Position numbers and translations under genes: made by a program. A stretch of 31,457 bases of DNA from CAZUHK01 sp964620345. GTDB lineage: Bacteria > Planctomycetota > Phycisphaerae > Phycisphaerales > Zrk34. This document shows positions 1 to 9,748 of this stretch, piece by piece (the first letter of the stretch is position 1; each line of letters opens with the position of its first letter). The stretch is taken from NCBI GenBank assembly GCA_964620345.1, contig CAZUHK010000014.1:1-31457 (forward strand). The letters run 5' to 3'. Below the pieces are notes generated by a model. It had not been told where the DNA came from, did not search any database, and saw nothing but the letters and a program-made list of their open reading frames with translations.

Positions 1-1
1 C

Positions 2-103
2 GACCTGGATCAGCCGACCATCACGCCCGAGCCGACCACGCTGGGCCTGCTGGGCGTCGGCGGTGCGTTGGCGCTGATCCGTCGCCCACGCCGGGCGGTC
101 TGA
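2..103 (+). CDS. PEP-CTERM protein, C-terminal fragment
   Basis: Only the last 33 codons are in the window; the gene begins upstream. The tail reads TPEPTTLGLLGVGGALALI followed by RRPRR, which is a classic PEP-CTERM sorting signal: a Pro-Glu-Pro-like motif, one hydrophobic helix and an Arg-rich end. Proteins with this tail are exported and then processed by an exosortase/archaeosortase-type membrane enzyme. The body of the protein, and so its function, cannot be seen. It lies 103 bp upstream of a second PEP-CTERM gene in the same direction, so the two may be cotranscribed. Confidence 0.85.
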   Translation, partial: DLDQPTITPEPTTLGLLGVGGALALIRRPRRAV

Positions 104-206
104 ACCGCCAAGCGCGGGATCGACCGGACGTTGAATTCCGCCGCACGATCGACTGAACCTCAACCCCCACGCGCGGCCGAAGAGCCGTGCTTCAGGAGAT
201 AAAACC

Positions 207-1217
207 ATGTTTCGTCTGTTTACTGATCTACGCCTCCGACTGATGCTGGTCGGTGGGATAGCGGCGCTGGCCGGCGGCGTGCCGGCCGTGGCCGACAACT
301 TCGTCGTCAACGACGCGTCGATCACCTTCGACCGCTGGAACTATCCGTTCAACGGCACGCCGGGCATCCGCGGGGCCGCGCCGACGTTCGGGGCGTTGGC
401 CAACGAAAGCTTCGACGAACGCGACGGCCAGTTTCTCATCGGCATCGACACCGCGTCGCTGGGCGTGCCGGCGGGGCTGAACCCCTCGGACTATCAGATC
501 ACATCGCTGACCGTTGAAGCAACCCATTCCACCGGTACGTTCGCGTATGACCCGACCTACGACGGTTACCAATCGTTTCTGGATCCTGCCGACCCGGACT
601 TTGAAGCCGACGCCGACGCCGGCCGACCGATCGTCCTCACCGGCGCGGCGCTTCGCAACGGCTTCAGCGAATTCACCTTCGACGCCGTCGGCGACTCGAC
701 GCGCTTCGCCCAGAACAGTTCCTTCGGCGGCGCGCCGCTGGCGGGAACGCGCAACGCCTTTGCCGCGGCGTTGGACGATGATGGCAACCTGATCGACATT
801 GGCAATAACATCGGCACCAACGCCGCCAACGACCAGGGCTTTGATTTCACCCCGTGGGCGGTCGGCTCGACGGATTTGGACCCCGGGCAAACCGTGGTCG
901 AGGCGGTGCCCGGCGTCTCGGCCGGGTCGACGTTCACCTTCGATCTCACGCCGATGCTCAGCGACCCCGACGTGCTGAACTACATTCAGCAGGGCCTGGC
1001 CGACGGCGGGCTTTTCTTCAGCATTACTTCGCTGCATGAAACCGGCATGAGCGGCGGATCGAATCCGAACTTCTACACTCGCGACAACTTCGACCCCGCG
1101 GCGATCGCGCCGCAGGCGAGCTTCGACGTGACCGTGGTTCCCGAGCCGGCGTCGCTGGCCTTGCTGGCATTCGGGGGGGGCGTGGCGCTGGCGCGTCGCA
1201 GGCGAAATCGATCGTAG
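207..1217 (+). CDS. PEP-CTERM exported protein
   Basis: This is a 336-residue secreted protein. Residues 1-29 form a signal peptide (RLRL, then a hydrophobic stretch ending in VPAVAD). The C-terminus carries VPEPASLALLAFGGGVALA followed by RRRRNR, a full PEP-CTERM sorting signal. The start is supported by AGGAG at 194-198, eight bases before the ATG. The middle is acidic, rich in Asp, Gly, Asn and Thr, with no cysteine and no enzyme motif I recognise, which suggests a beta-rich surface or matrix protein. It sits upstream of a pseudopilin and the haem genes. A role in surface haem capture is only a guess from position. Confidence 0.85.
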   Translation: MFRLFTDLRLRLMLVGGIAALAGGVPAVADNFVVNDASITFDRWNYPFNGTPGIRGAAPTFGALANESFDERDGQFLIGIDTASLGVPAGLNPSDYQITSLTVEATHSTGTFAYDPTYDGYQSFLDPADPDFEADADAGRPIVLTGAALRNGFSEFTFDAVGDSTRFAQNSSFGGAPLAGTRNAFAAALDDDGNLIDIGNNIGTNAANDQGFDFTPWAVGSTDLDPGQTVVEAVPGVSAGSTFTFDLTPMLSDPDVLNYIQQGLADGGLFFSITSLHETGMSGGSNPNFYTRDNFDPAAIAPQASFDVTVVPEPASLALLAFGGGVALARRRRNRS

Positions 1218-1236
1218 ATCGAGGGCAGCAAAGATG

Positions 1237-1266
1237 GCGGCGATCGGCTTGACGGCCGATCGCCGC
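1237..1266 (+). terminator. Perfect 12-bp hairpin after PEP-CTERM gene
   Basis: GCGGCGATCGGC at 1237-1248 pairs perfectly with GCCGATCGCCGC at 1255-1266 across a 6-base loop (TTGACG). It starts 19 bases after the stop codon of the PEP-CTERM gene. No T-tract follows, so it could be a Rho-independent terminator of weak form, an RNA-stabilising stem, or a processing site between this gene and the pseudopilin gene. Confidence 0.5.
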
Positions 1267-1286
1267 ATTCGAGTGGAGCGTTCGCC

Positions 1287-2081
1287 ATGCAAAACCAACA
1301 CAAGGGCTTCACGCTCGTCGAGCTGTTGGTGGTCGTCGCGATTATCGGCGCGTTGATCGGGATCATCGTGCCGGCCCTGGGCATGGCGCGCGAGCAGGCG
1401 GAGATGGTGATCGAGATGTCCGCTTCGCGCAACCTGATGCTCGCCCACCGCATGTACGCCGACGATCACGGCGGCCGACTGATCACCGGATACGACACGC
1501 AGGCCAAGGCGTGGGGGCCCGATGGCGAGGCGTTGAGTTTCCCAACAACCGCCCGATACGTCTGGCGGCTCGTGCCGTACCTGGACAACACGCTGGAGCA
1601 GACCGTGCTGGTGCATCAGCGGCTCAGGCAGACCGAGGCCGAGGATGAACTGAGCACCTACGCGGTGAGCGTTCACCCGAGCTTGGGGATCAACGGCGAC
1701 TTCGTCGGCGGCACGTGGGGCGGGCCTTACCAGAACTGGCTGACCGGCGTGGGCGTGACGGTGACGCGCGCCAGTGGCGCCCGCGACCCGTCACGGCTGA
1801 TCGTCTTCGCCTCGGCGCGCGGCGGCGTGACGGGCAACGAAGATATCGAGGGCCACCACTTTATTCAGCCGGCCTACGGCGCATCGTACGACGAGGCGGG
1901 CATGCCCGGCGCCTTCGGCAACGTCCACCCGCGCTACGACGGCAAGGCGGTGGTCGGCTTCCTGGATACCCACGCCGGCACGCTCAGCGCCGAAGAACTT
2001 GAGGACATGACTTACTGGTCCGATGCCGCGGCCCGGTCGGGCAAGACCGACTGGACGCTGCAGGACGCATTGAATAATTGA
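1287..2081 (+). CDS. Type II secretion/type IV pseudopilin-like protein
   Basis: This is a 264-residue protein with a prepilin leader: a short basic head (MQNQHK), the cleavage motif GFTLVELL with Glu at +5, then a hydrophobic helix running to about residue 35. The C-terminal part has HPRYDGKAVVGFLDTHAG, the pattern of a large planctomycete and verrucomicrobial pseudopilin family in which 'HPRYxGKAVxxFxDGH' precedes a Trp-containing tail. The start has GGAG at 1275-1278. It ends only 5 bp before the ATG of the small His-rich gene, suggesting cotranscription with the haem genes. In this family the protein is processed by prepilin peptidase and assembles at the inner membrane or on the surface. 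The exact partner machine is not in the window. Confidence 0.85.
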   Translation: MQNQHKGFTLVELLVVVAIIGALIGIIVPALGMAREQAEMVIEMSASRNLMLAHRMYADDHGGRLITGYDTQAKAWGPDGEALSFPTTARYVWRLVPYLDNTLEQTVLVHQRLRQTEAEDELSTYAVSVHPSLGINGDFVGGTWGGPYQNWLTGVGVTVTRASGARDPSRLIVFASARGGVTGNEDIEGHHFIQPAYGASYDEAGMPGAFGNVHPRYDGKAVVGFLDTHAGTLSAEELEDMTYWSDAAARSGKTDWTLQDALNN

Positions 2082-2086
2082 CCACC

Positions 2087-2299
2087 ATGTGTCACACTCA
2101 CCCCGACAACGATTCGCCTCGCGTCCGACTGTTTCAATGTGAGCACGGCACGTTTCACCTGCTGGTGAACGATGTGACGCTGCACCTGCACCCGCACGAG
2201 CTGGCGTTGATCGGCTCGGCGATCAACGCGTGGGCGCGGCGGCACCCCGAGCAGGTGGTGCCGGCTCTGGCGGATCTCGAACAACACCTCAGCGCGTGA
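2087..2299 (+). CDS. Small His-rich protein of the haem locus
   Basis: This 70-residue protein has no family I can name with certainty. It contains nine histidines and two cysteines (Cys2, Cys18), including N-terminal MCHTHP, a CEHGTFHL segment and HLHPHEL at 33-39. That composition would suit binding of haem or metal. I chose ATG at 2087; a TTG at 2078 overlapping the pseudopilin stop codon would add three residues. It lies between the pseudopilin (5 bp) and hutX (34 bp), so it is almost certainly part of the same transcript. It has no signal peptide or membrane segment, so it is probably cytosolic. A haem or iron handling role is inferred from context only. Confidence 0.7.
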   Translation: MCHTHPDNDSPRVRLFQCEHGTFHLLVNDVTLHLHPHELALIGSAINAWARRHPEQVVPALADLEQHLSA

Positions 2300-2333
2300 A
2301 CGCTGAACCGTCCACAGCATCAAGGAGCAACCC

Positions 2334-2858
2334 ATGACCACCGCGACCGCGACCGACCTGAAGCAACGCATCGCCGACGTGCTCGAGAAGCAACCCCGCC
2401 GCATGACCAGCCAGATCGCCCGTGACATCGGCGCCCCCGAGGCCGAGGTGATCCGCGCCATGACGCGCGACAAGGCCACCGAGCTGGACCCGGCGCGGTG
2501 GGAGCAGATCATCCGCGACTTCGAGCCGCTGGGCCAGGTGCACGTGATCGTCAATTCGCCCAGCGTCACGCTCGAGAGCTTCGGGCAGTTCAGCCACTTC
2601 TCGACGATGGGCGAATACTTCAACGTGCAGAACAAGTCGCTGGACATGCACATCCGCCACGGGCAGCTCGCATCGATCTTCGCGATCGAAAAGCCCAGCC
2701 ACATGGACGGCCAGCCCACGCTGAGCATCCAGTTCTACGACGCCAACGGGCACTCGGCGTTCAAGGTGTTCTTCAACTTCGGCAACAAGGTCAAGCCCGA
2801 GCGCGTCGAGGCGTTCGAGCGGATCTGCCGTGAGTATGCGTTGTCGAGCCAGGCCTGA
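2334..2858 (+). CDS. hutX: Haem utilisation carrier protein HutX/ChuX family
   Basis: This 174-residue cytosolic protein matches the ChuX/HutX family over its whole length, which is the usual size. The N-terminal 50 residues form a small helical, HTH-like region (IADVLEKQPRRMTSQIARDI). The rest has recognisable family segments: WEQIIRDFEPLGQVHVIV, TLESFGQFSHFSTMGEYFN, LDMHIRHGQLASIFAIEKP and TLSIQFYDANGHSAFKVFF. Family members bind haem in the cytoplasm and pass it to a haem-degrading enzyme. The ATG is preceded by AAGGAG (2322-2327). The next gene is hutW, the partner enzyme in Vibrio and enterobacterial haem operons, which supports the assignment. Confidence 0.9.
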   Translation: MTTATATDLKQRIADVLEKQPRRMTSQIARDIGAPEAEVIRAMTRDKATELDPARWEQIIRDFEPLGQVHVIVNSPSVTLESFGQFSHFSTMGEYFNVQNKSLDMHIRHGQLASIFAIEKPSHMDGQPTLSIQFYDANGHSAFKVFFNFGNKVKPERVEAFERICREYALSSQA

Positions 2859-2900
2859 CGAGCCGCCGGTGCGACGGGCGATCAACAGCGGGAATGACCG

Positions 2901-4295
2901 ATGGCTCAGACAGATCGAACACAGCAGGCCGACGGCACCGCGGCGACGTTGGGCGGGCCGGTCGAGGATTCACCGATTCAAGTCGCCCGTTGCCGCGCGG
3001 CGGACGGCGAGCCGGTCTGGCGTTGGTTCGATCAGCGTGATCGATCTCACGCGTACATGGCGGGATTAAGCGAACCGCTCGATGGCGCGGCGGCCGACGG
3101 GGCGTTGGCCGACCGGCTCAGTGAGTCCGAAACGACCCGGCCGCGCGTGGTCTATATTCACATTCCCTTCTGTGACGAGATCTGCAGTTTCTGCGCGTTT
3201 TACCGCCAGGTCTCGGGCAATGAGTCGATCATCGAATCGTATGTCCGTGCGTTGTGCCGCCAGATCGCCCGCTTCGCCCCGACGCCCTGGGCTCAGGCGC
3301 GGCCGTTTGACGCCATTTACTTCGGTGGCGGCACGCCGACGGTGCTGTCGGTGGAGCAACTGACGCGCGTGCTGAGCCATCTGCGTGCCCTGCCGCTAAG
3401 CTCCGATGGTGAGATCACGCTGGAGACGCGCTGCCGTCGCATCGATCGCGACGATCTGCATACACTGCGCGAGGCGGGGGTCAATCGGCTGAGCGTGGGG
3501 GTGCAGAGCTTCGATACCGCGGTTCGGCGTGAAGCCCGGCGGCTGGCGGATCGAGAAGAGGTTCTCCGCGCGCTATCCGATGCGGCCGACGCGGGTCTGA
3601 GCAATCTGAGCATCGACCTGATTTACAACCTGCCGGGCCAAACCCTCGATTCATGGACGCGCACGCTGGCCACGCTCGATCAGACGCCGGTCTCCGGCTG
3701 CAGCGTCTATGGTCTGATCGTGCAGCCAAAGAGCATTCTCGGCCGTCAGGTCGCGGCGTCGGGCCTCGCCCTGGGCGATCTTCAACAGGAGTACCGATAC
3801 CACGATGCGGCGGCGAAGTATTTCCGTGGCCGATCCGAGTGGCGGCGGTTATCGAGCGTCCATTTCGGCCGCACCGGGGTCGAGACCAACGTCTACAACC
3901 GGGTGCGCGGCGGGTCGATCGATATCCTCGGTTTTGGCGCCGGTGCGGCGTGGCGCATCGGCGACTTGAATTGTATGAATCTGCCGGGTGTACAGCCGTT
4001 CATCGATCAGGAGCGCGCGGCAATGGCTGCCCCCACTCGCGTCAGCCGAACCTGGCCCGACGCCGAACGCTTCGTCGATCTGTTCGAGTTGATCGATGGG
4101 CGGGGCGTGTCCTACACCCGACTGACCGAACAACTGCCTCACTGGCGCGCCGACCTTGCGGCGCTGATCGAAATCGGGTTGATCGATCATGGCTCGGATT
4201 GGTGTGAACTGAGCGACCGGGGAAGCTTCTGGGCCTATAACATCGGACAGGCGGTCCAACAGGCGATTCGCAACGAGTTGGACCACGCCGCGTAG
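2901..4295 (+). CDS. hutW: Radical SAM haem-degrading enzyme HutW/ChuW
   Basis: This 464-residue protein is of the coproporphyrinogen-III-oxidase-like radical SAM class. Near residue 85 it has YIHIPFCDEICSFCAFY, whose Cys-x3-Cys-x2-Cys binds the SAM [4Fe-4S] cluster, followed by the FGGGTPTVL motif and later GVQSFD and DLIYNLPGQT, all typical of HemN relatives. The direct follow-on from hutX points to ChuW/HutW, which opens haem without oxygen to yield anaerobilin and free iron, rather than HemN or HemW. A roughly 75-residue N-terminal extension precedes the radical SAM core, as in HutW. The ATG at 2901 has only a weak upstream GGGAA. Start choice is moderately sure; the family call is strong. 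Confidence 0.88.
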   Translation: MAQTDRTQQADGTAATLGGPVEDSPIQVARCRAADGEPVWRWFDQRDRSHAYMAGLSEPLDGAAADGALADRLSESETTRPRVVYIHIPFCDEICSFCAFYRQVSGNESIIESYVRALCRQIARFAPTPWAQARPFDAIYFGGGTPTVLSVEQLTRVLSHLRALPLSSDGEITLETRCRRIDRDDLHTLREAGVNRLSVGVQSFDTAVRREARRLADREEVLRALSDAADAGLSNLSIDLIYNLPGQTLDSWTRTLATLDQTPVSGCSVYGLIVQPKSILGRQVAASGLALGDLQQEYRYHDAAAKYFRGRSEWRRLSSVHFGRTGVETNVYNRVRGGSIDILGFGAGAAWRIGDLNCMNLPGVQPFIDQERAAMAAPTRVSRTWPDAERFVDLFELIDGRGVSYTRLTEQLPHWRADLAALIEIGLIDHGSDWCELSDRGSFWAYNIGQAVQQAIRNELDHAA

Positions 4296-4341
4296 TGATT
4301 CGTGTATTTGACCGACCGCGTGTATTAAAAAGAGGTCTGCC

Positions 4342-4680
4342 ATGTTCATCGCGATCAATCGTTTGAGAGTCCAGCCGGGCACCGGCGAGCAACTGGAACC
4401 GCGGTTCGCCGAGTCAACGGGACTCGAGCAGACACCGGGGTTCATCCGGTTTCAGTTGCTGCGTCGCGTCTGGCAGCCGCATGGCGAGGCCGACCACGAA
4501 GAGTATCTGGTCATGTCCGAATGGGAAGCGCGGCAGGCGTTTCATGCGTGGACCAAGAGCGATGCGTTCAAGCGGGCTCACAGCGGGCCGCAGTTGGACA
4601 TCTTCGTCGCGCCCGGCGAGGCGGCCGGTTACGAGATCGTCGTGGAGCGCACGCCCGGCGCCGGCAGCGCAAAGGAGTAA
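4342..4680 (+). CDS. IsdG-type haem monooxygenase (ABM fold)
   Basis: This 112-residue protein has the antibiotic-biosynthesis-monooxygenase fold. Aligned by eye with staphylococcal IsdG, the haem-degrading triad is present: Asn6 in MFIAINRL, Trp70 in FHAWTKSD and His80 in AFKRAHSG, at almost the same spacing as IsdG Asn7, Trp67 and His77. The segments EYLVMSEWEARQAF and TPGFIRFQLL also match the family. IsdG-type enzymes degrade haem with oxygen in the cytoplasm and release iron. It lies 46 bp after hutW and just before the binding-protein gene, so the operon has both an oxygen-independent and an oxygen-dependent route. Which porphyrin product it forms cannot be read from sequence. Confidence 0.88.
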   Translation: MFIAINRLRVQPGTGEQLEPRFAESTGLEQTPGFIRFQLLRRVWQPHGEADHEEYLVMSEWEARQAFHAWTKSDAFKRAHSGPQLDIFVAPGEAAGYEIVVERTPGAGSAKE

Positions 4681-4683
4681 GTG

Positions 4684-5702
4684 ATGCGGACCGTGTTTGT
4701 CATAACGTGCGTGTGGCTGGCGGCGATCGTGTTGATCGGCTGTTCGGAAGCCGACAGCGGCGCGTCGAGCGATGCATCGGGGACGGCGGGGCGCACGGTG
4801 AGCGACGACACCGGCCGCGAGATCGCGCTGCCGGCGCGGGTCGAGCGCCGGCCAGCTTTTTGGTCTTTTTGGTCTTTTCTGCGTCGAGCTTGGGTGCGTT
4901 GATNNNNNNNNNNTCGTTCGCCGTGGGGTACCTGGTGGCGTTGGGCCATCCGCCGATCGCGCGGCCGAACGTGCCGCTGGAGGGCGGCGCGGTCGAGGCC
5001 GAGCAGGTCGCGTCGATTCCGATGATCGCGATCGACCACAGCGTGGGGCCCAACATCGAGCAGATCGCCGCGGCCGAGCCGGACGTGGTCGTGCTGAGTC
5101 CGATCTTCGCGCGGTTCACCCCGACGATCGAGCAGGCCTCGGGCGCGGCGGTGCTGATCCACCGCATCGACCACCTGGACGACGTGCCGGCCAAGGCCCG
5201 AGCGTTCGGCGAGCTGATCGGCGACACGCGGGCCGGTGAAGCGTTGGCCGGGCAACTGCAAGCGAGCATCGATGCGATCGCCGCGCCCGCCGGGGCCGCG
5301 CCGCCGACGGTGTTCGCGCTGTTCGGCACGCCCGAGGCGTACTTCGCATTCAACGCCGAGTCGTACCTGGGCAGCATGATCGCCCACCTGGGCGGCCGGC
5401 TGATCACGCTCGGCTCGCCTGCGGCGCAGACCTCTTCGCAGCTTTCGCCGTTCAGCTTCGAGGCGCCGGTCGCGGCCGACCCGGACGTGATTCTCATGGT
5501 GCATCACGGCCCGGCGGGGCAGATGGCCGGGGCCCTGCGCGATCGGCCCACCTGGGCGGCGCTGCGCGCGGTCAGGCACGATCGCGTGCACCGCGTGTCC
5601 GAGCGGCTTTTCATGACCAACCCCGGCCCCAGCGCCGTGGCGGCGCTGCGCGAGCTGCGCCGGTTGCTCTATCCTGAGCACGAGCATGTCACAAGCCGGT
5701 GA
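4684..5702 (+). CDS. hmuT: Haem ABC transporter binding lipoprotein, broken by scaffold gap
   Basis: This is a FecB/HmuT-type periplasmic binding protein. The N-terminal part (ATG 4684; GTG 4681 possible) has a lipoprotein signal ending IVLIGC and then VSDDTGREIALPARVERRPA, the usual family beginning. After the Ns, in another reading frame from 4914, the protein continues SFAVGYLVALGHPPIARP through EPDVVVLSP to the stop at 5702. The bases from about 4857 to 4903 translate to FWSFWSFLRRAWVR and a stop, which does not fit the family. By alignment with relatives only a few residues should separate the two parts, so the break looks like an assembly fault, not a true pseudogene. It overlaps the permease start by 17 bp. 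The haem substrate is inferred from neighbours. Confidence 0.82.
4904..4913. other. Assembly gap (10 Ns)
   Basis: Ten consecutive N bases interrupt the binding-protein gene. The two sides are in different frames, so the gap length is not a real measurement. The 47 bases before it (4857-4903) include a tandem TTTTTGGTC repeat and do not encode the expected protein. Confidence 0.99.
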
Positions 5703-6756
5703 ACTTCATTCGGCGCCATCGTTCGACGGCGCCAGCGCGCCGCGCACGGGCATCGCCGCGCGGCTCGCGGGCGTGGCGCGGCGGTGGTGGCTGCTGCTGT
5801 TGCTGCTGGGCCTGGTTGGCGCGGGGCTGATGCTTTCGCTGGCGATCGGCGCCGCGGGGCTGTCGCTGGGTGAGGTCTGGGCGGTGCTCATCGAGCGGGC
5901 CGACAACGCCGACAGCCGCATCGTCTGGCAGATCCGCATGCCCCGGGCGATCCTCGCGGGCCTGGTCGGGTTGAACCTCGCGGTGGCCGGGGTGCTGCTG
6001 CAGGGCATCATGCGAAACCCGCTGGCGGCGCCTGACATCATCGGCGTGACCGCCGGGGCGGGCCTGGCCGCGACCGCCACGCTCGTGCTCGTCCAGGGCC
6101 TGCCCACCTTCCTGCCCCTGGCCGCGTTCGCCGGCGCGATGGCCGCGGCGTTCACCGTTTACTCCATCAGTTGGCAGCCGGGCATCGGCACCTCGCCGGT
6201 GCGAATGGTGCTGGCCGGCGTCGCGGTGGGCATCATGCTCGGCGCGTTCACCAGTTTCCTCATGGTCGCGTTCGGCGATCGGGTGCAGCAGGTGGTCTTC
6301 TGGATGTCGGGCAACCTGGTCGACGCCTCGTGGGCGAAGGTGCGGCTGATCCTGCCGTACACCCTCGTCGGCTGCGTCGCGGCGGTGTGCCTGGTGCGCC
6401 CGCTGAACGTGCTGCAACTGGGCGAAGACGTGGCGACGGGCCTGGGCGTGGGCGTCGAGCGCTCGCGGCTGGCGGCGATGGCCGCCGCGTCGCTGCTGGC
6501 GGCCAGCGCGGTGAGCGTCGCGGGGCTGATCGGGTTCGTCGGCCTGGTCGTGCCGCACCTGATGCGCATGGTCACCGGCCCGCAGCACGGCCGGCTGCTG
6601 CCGATGGCCACCGCCGCGGGCGCGGCGCTGCTCATCTGGGCCGACCTGGGCGCCCGGACCATGCTCGCCCCGGCCGAGCTGCCCGTGGGCATCCTCACCG
6701 CGCTGATCGGCGGGCCTTACTTCATCTTCCTGCTCTACCGGAAGAAGCTGCTGTGA
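5686..6756 (+). CDS. hmuU: FecCD-family haem/iron ABC permease
   Basis: This is a 356-residue polytopic inner-membrane protein of the FecCD/BtuC family, the normal length for one with nine to ten membrane helices. Conserved family segments are visible: RMPRAILAGLVGLNLAVAG near residue 85, LQGIMRNPLAAPDIIGVTAG near residue 105, and GLIGFVGLVVPHLMRMVTG near residue 285, where the ATPase docks. The start ATG at 5686 overlaps the binding-protein gene by 17 bp, and the stop overlaps the ATPase start, which indicates translational coupling. The first 40 residues are a cytosolic head before the first helix. The substrate could be haem, siderophore or cobalamin by family; haem is favoured because hutX, hutW and the IsdG-type gene lie upstream. 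Confidence 0.92.
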   Translation: MSQAGELHSAPSFDGASAPRTGIAARLAGVARRWWLLLLLLGLVGAGLMLSLAIGAAGLSLGEVWAVLIERADNADSRIVWQIRMPRAILAGLVGLNLAVAGVLLQGIMRNPLAAPDIIGVTAGAGLAATATLVLVQGLPTFLPLAAFAGAMAAAFTVYSISWQPGIGTSPVRMVLAGVAVGIMLGAFTSFLMVAFGDRVQQVVFWMSGNLVDASWAKVRLILPYTLVGCVAAVCLVRPLNVLQLGEDVATGLGVGVERSRLAAMAAASLLAASAVSVAGLIGFVGLVVPHLMRMVTGPQHGRLLPMATAAGAALLIWADLGARTMLAPAELPVGILTALIGGPYFIFLLYRKKLL

Positions 6757-7541
6757 CCACCCTCGCCGCCGATCGCCTGACCCTGGCCTACGCCGACCAC
6801 GTGGTCGTGCCCGAGCTGTCGCTGGAACTGCCCGCGGGGAAGGTGACCGCGCTGGTCGGACCCAACGGCTCGGGCAAGAGCACGATCCTCAAGGCCCTGG
6901 CGCGATTGCTCAAGCCGCGCGCCGGCACCGTGCTGCTCGACGGCAGGCGACTGAGCGAGCACGGCACGCGCGGCGTCGCCCGCCGGCTGTCGATCCTGCC
7001 CCAGCGGCCGACCGCGCCCGATTCGCTGACCGTCCGCCAGCTCGTCGGCTACGGTCGGGCCCCGCACCAGCGCCACTTCGCCGGCCCGACCCGCGAGGAC
7101 CACGCCGCGATCGATCGCACGCTCCATCGGTGCGCGCTGACCGATCTGGCCGACCGGCCCATCGGCCAACTCTCCGGCGGCCAGCGCCAGCGCGCATGGG
7201 TCGGCATGGCCCTGGCCCAGGACACGCCCATCCTCCTGCTCGACGAGCCGACCACCTTCCTGGACATGGCCCATCAGCTCGAGCTGCTGCAACTGCTGGG
7301 CAGGGCCAACCACGAGCAGGGCAAGACGATCGTGATGGTGCTGCACGACCTGAACCTGGCGGCGCGGTTTGCCGATCACATCATCGCCATCCGCGACGGC
7401 CGCATCGCCGCCCAGGGGCCGCCGAGCGACGTGATCTGCCCGGCGGTGCTCGAGGCGGTCTTCGGTGTGTCGGCCCACATCGTCCAATGCCCGCAGCGCG
7501 GCGTGCCGCTGTGCATCCCCTACCCGCTGGCCGGGCCGTAG
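6753..7541 (+). CDS. hmuV: Haem/iron ABC transporter ATP-binding protein
   Basis: This 262-residue cytosolic ATPase of the FecE/HmuV/BtuD group energises the preceding permease. It carries Walker A (GPNGSGKST near residue 37), the Q-loop, the signature LSGGQRQRAW near residue 143, Walker B with ILLLDEPT, a D-loop and the H-loop histidine in VMVLHDLNLA. I chose GTG at 6753, which overlaps the permease stop in a GTGA arrangement. The open frame continues far upstream but there it only shadows the permease. It appears to be the last gene of the haem operon: the next gene is 95 bp away and unrelated. Confidence 0.92.
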   Translation: MTTLAADRLTLAYADHVVVPELSLELPAGKVTALVGPNGSGKSTILKALARLLKPRAGTVLLDGRRLSEHGTRGVARRLSILPQRPTAPDSLTVRQLVGYGRAPHQRHFAGPTREDHAAIDRTLHRCALTDLADRPIGQLSGGQRQRAWVGMALAQDTPILLLDEPTTFLDMAHQLELLQLLGRANHEQGKTIVMVLHDLNLAARFADHIIAIRDGRIAAQGPPSDVICPAVLEAVFGVSAHIVQCPQRGVPLCIPYPLAGP

Positions 7542-7636
7542 CCGCGGCGCGACGCGACAATTGCAGCCCATGCCCGTCGCCGGTCGAAAGACATCGATAG
7601 CCGATGCTATGCCCGCGCCCGGAGCCGCCGAAGGAT

Positions 7637-9343
<1,707 letters not shown>

Positions 9344-9748
9344 CCACGACCAGAACGCGCCCAACCCACGAGGTCGCAACGCGGCGATGTTTTCCATTCT
9401 CGTGCCTCTGCGATCGTCCGCGTGTTACGCCGGCGACCCGGCAAAGGACGTTGGGGGCTTGTGGGACGATGCCAATCTTGCTGATCGCGTCATGGACGAT
9501 GCGCCGTGCTACCGAACGCTCGACGACGATCGCGCTGCCGGTGGGTGTGCCTCCGATCAAGATCAAATCGGATGGATGCGGGGCGGCGACGGGGACGCCT
9601 GCCCGCTGCGCTGGAAAAGGCCGGGCATCGAGAAGCAATTCTTCAGGGCCGACCTCCCGCGTGTCGGCCTTGGCCGCAGACGGGCGGACAGGGGCGGGCA
9701 GGAACCGAGCGAGTTAGAGCAGGTTGCAGCGTTGCGTCGCGTCTGTCA

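Noticed and set aside
228..1676. Long minus-strand open frame (482 codons)
   Set aside because: It spans the PEP-CTERM and pseudopilin genes in antisense, has a His/Arg-rich nonsense composition and no recognisable domain. Open antisense frames of this kind are usual in high-GC DNA.
2060..2090. Fur box upstream of the small His-rich gene
   Set aside because: The AT-rich string around TTGAATAATTGA is too short and too different from the 19-bp Fur consensus to call.
4684..5702. Binding-protein gene as a true pseudogene
   Set aside because: The break coincides with an N gap and unrelated bases, so an assembly fault is more likely than a mutation.
6171..6752. N-terminal extension of the ABC ATPase gene
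   Set aside because: The extension lies wholly within the permease gene in another frame and is low-complexity. The GTG at 6753 gives the normal ATPase length.
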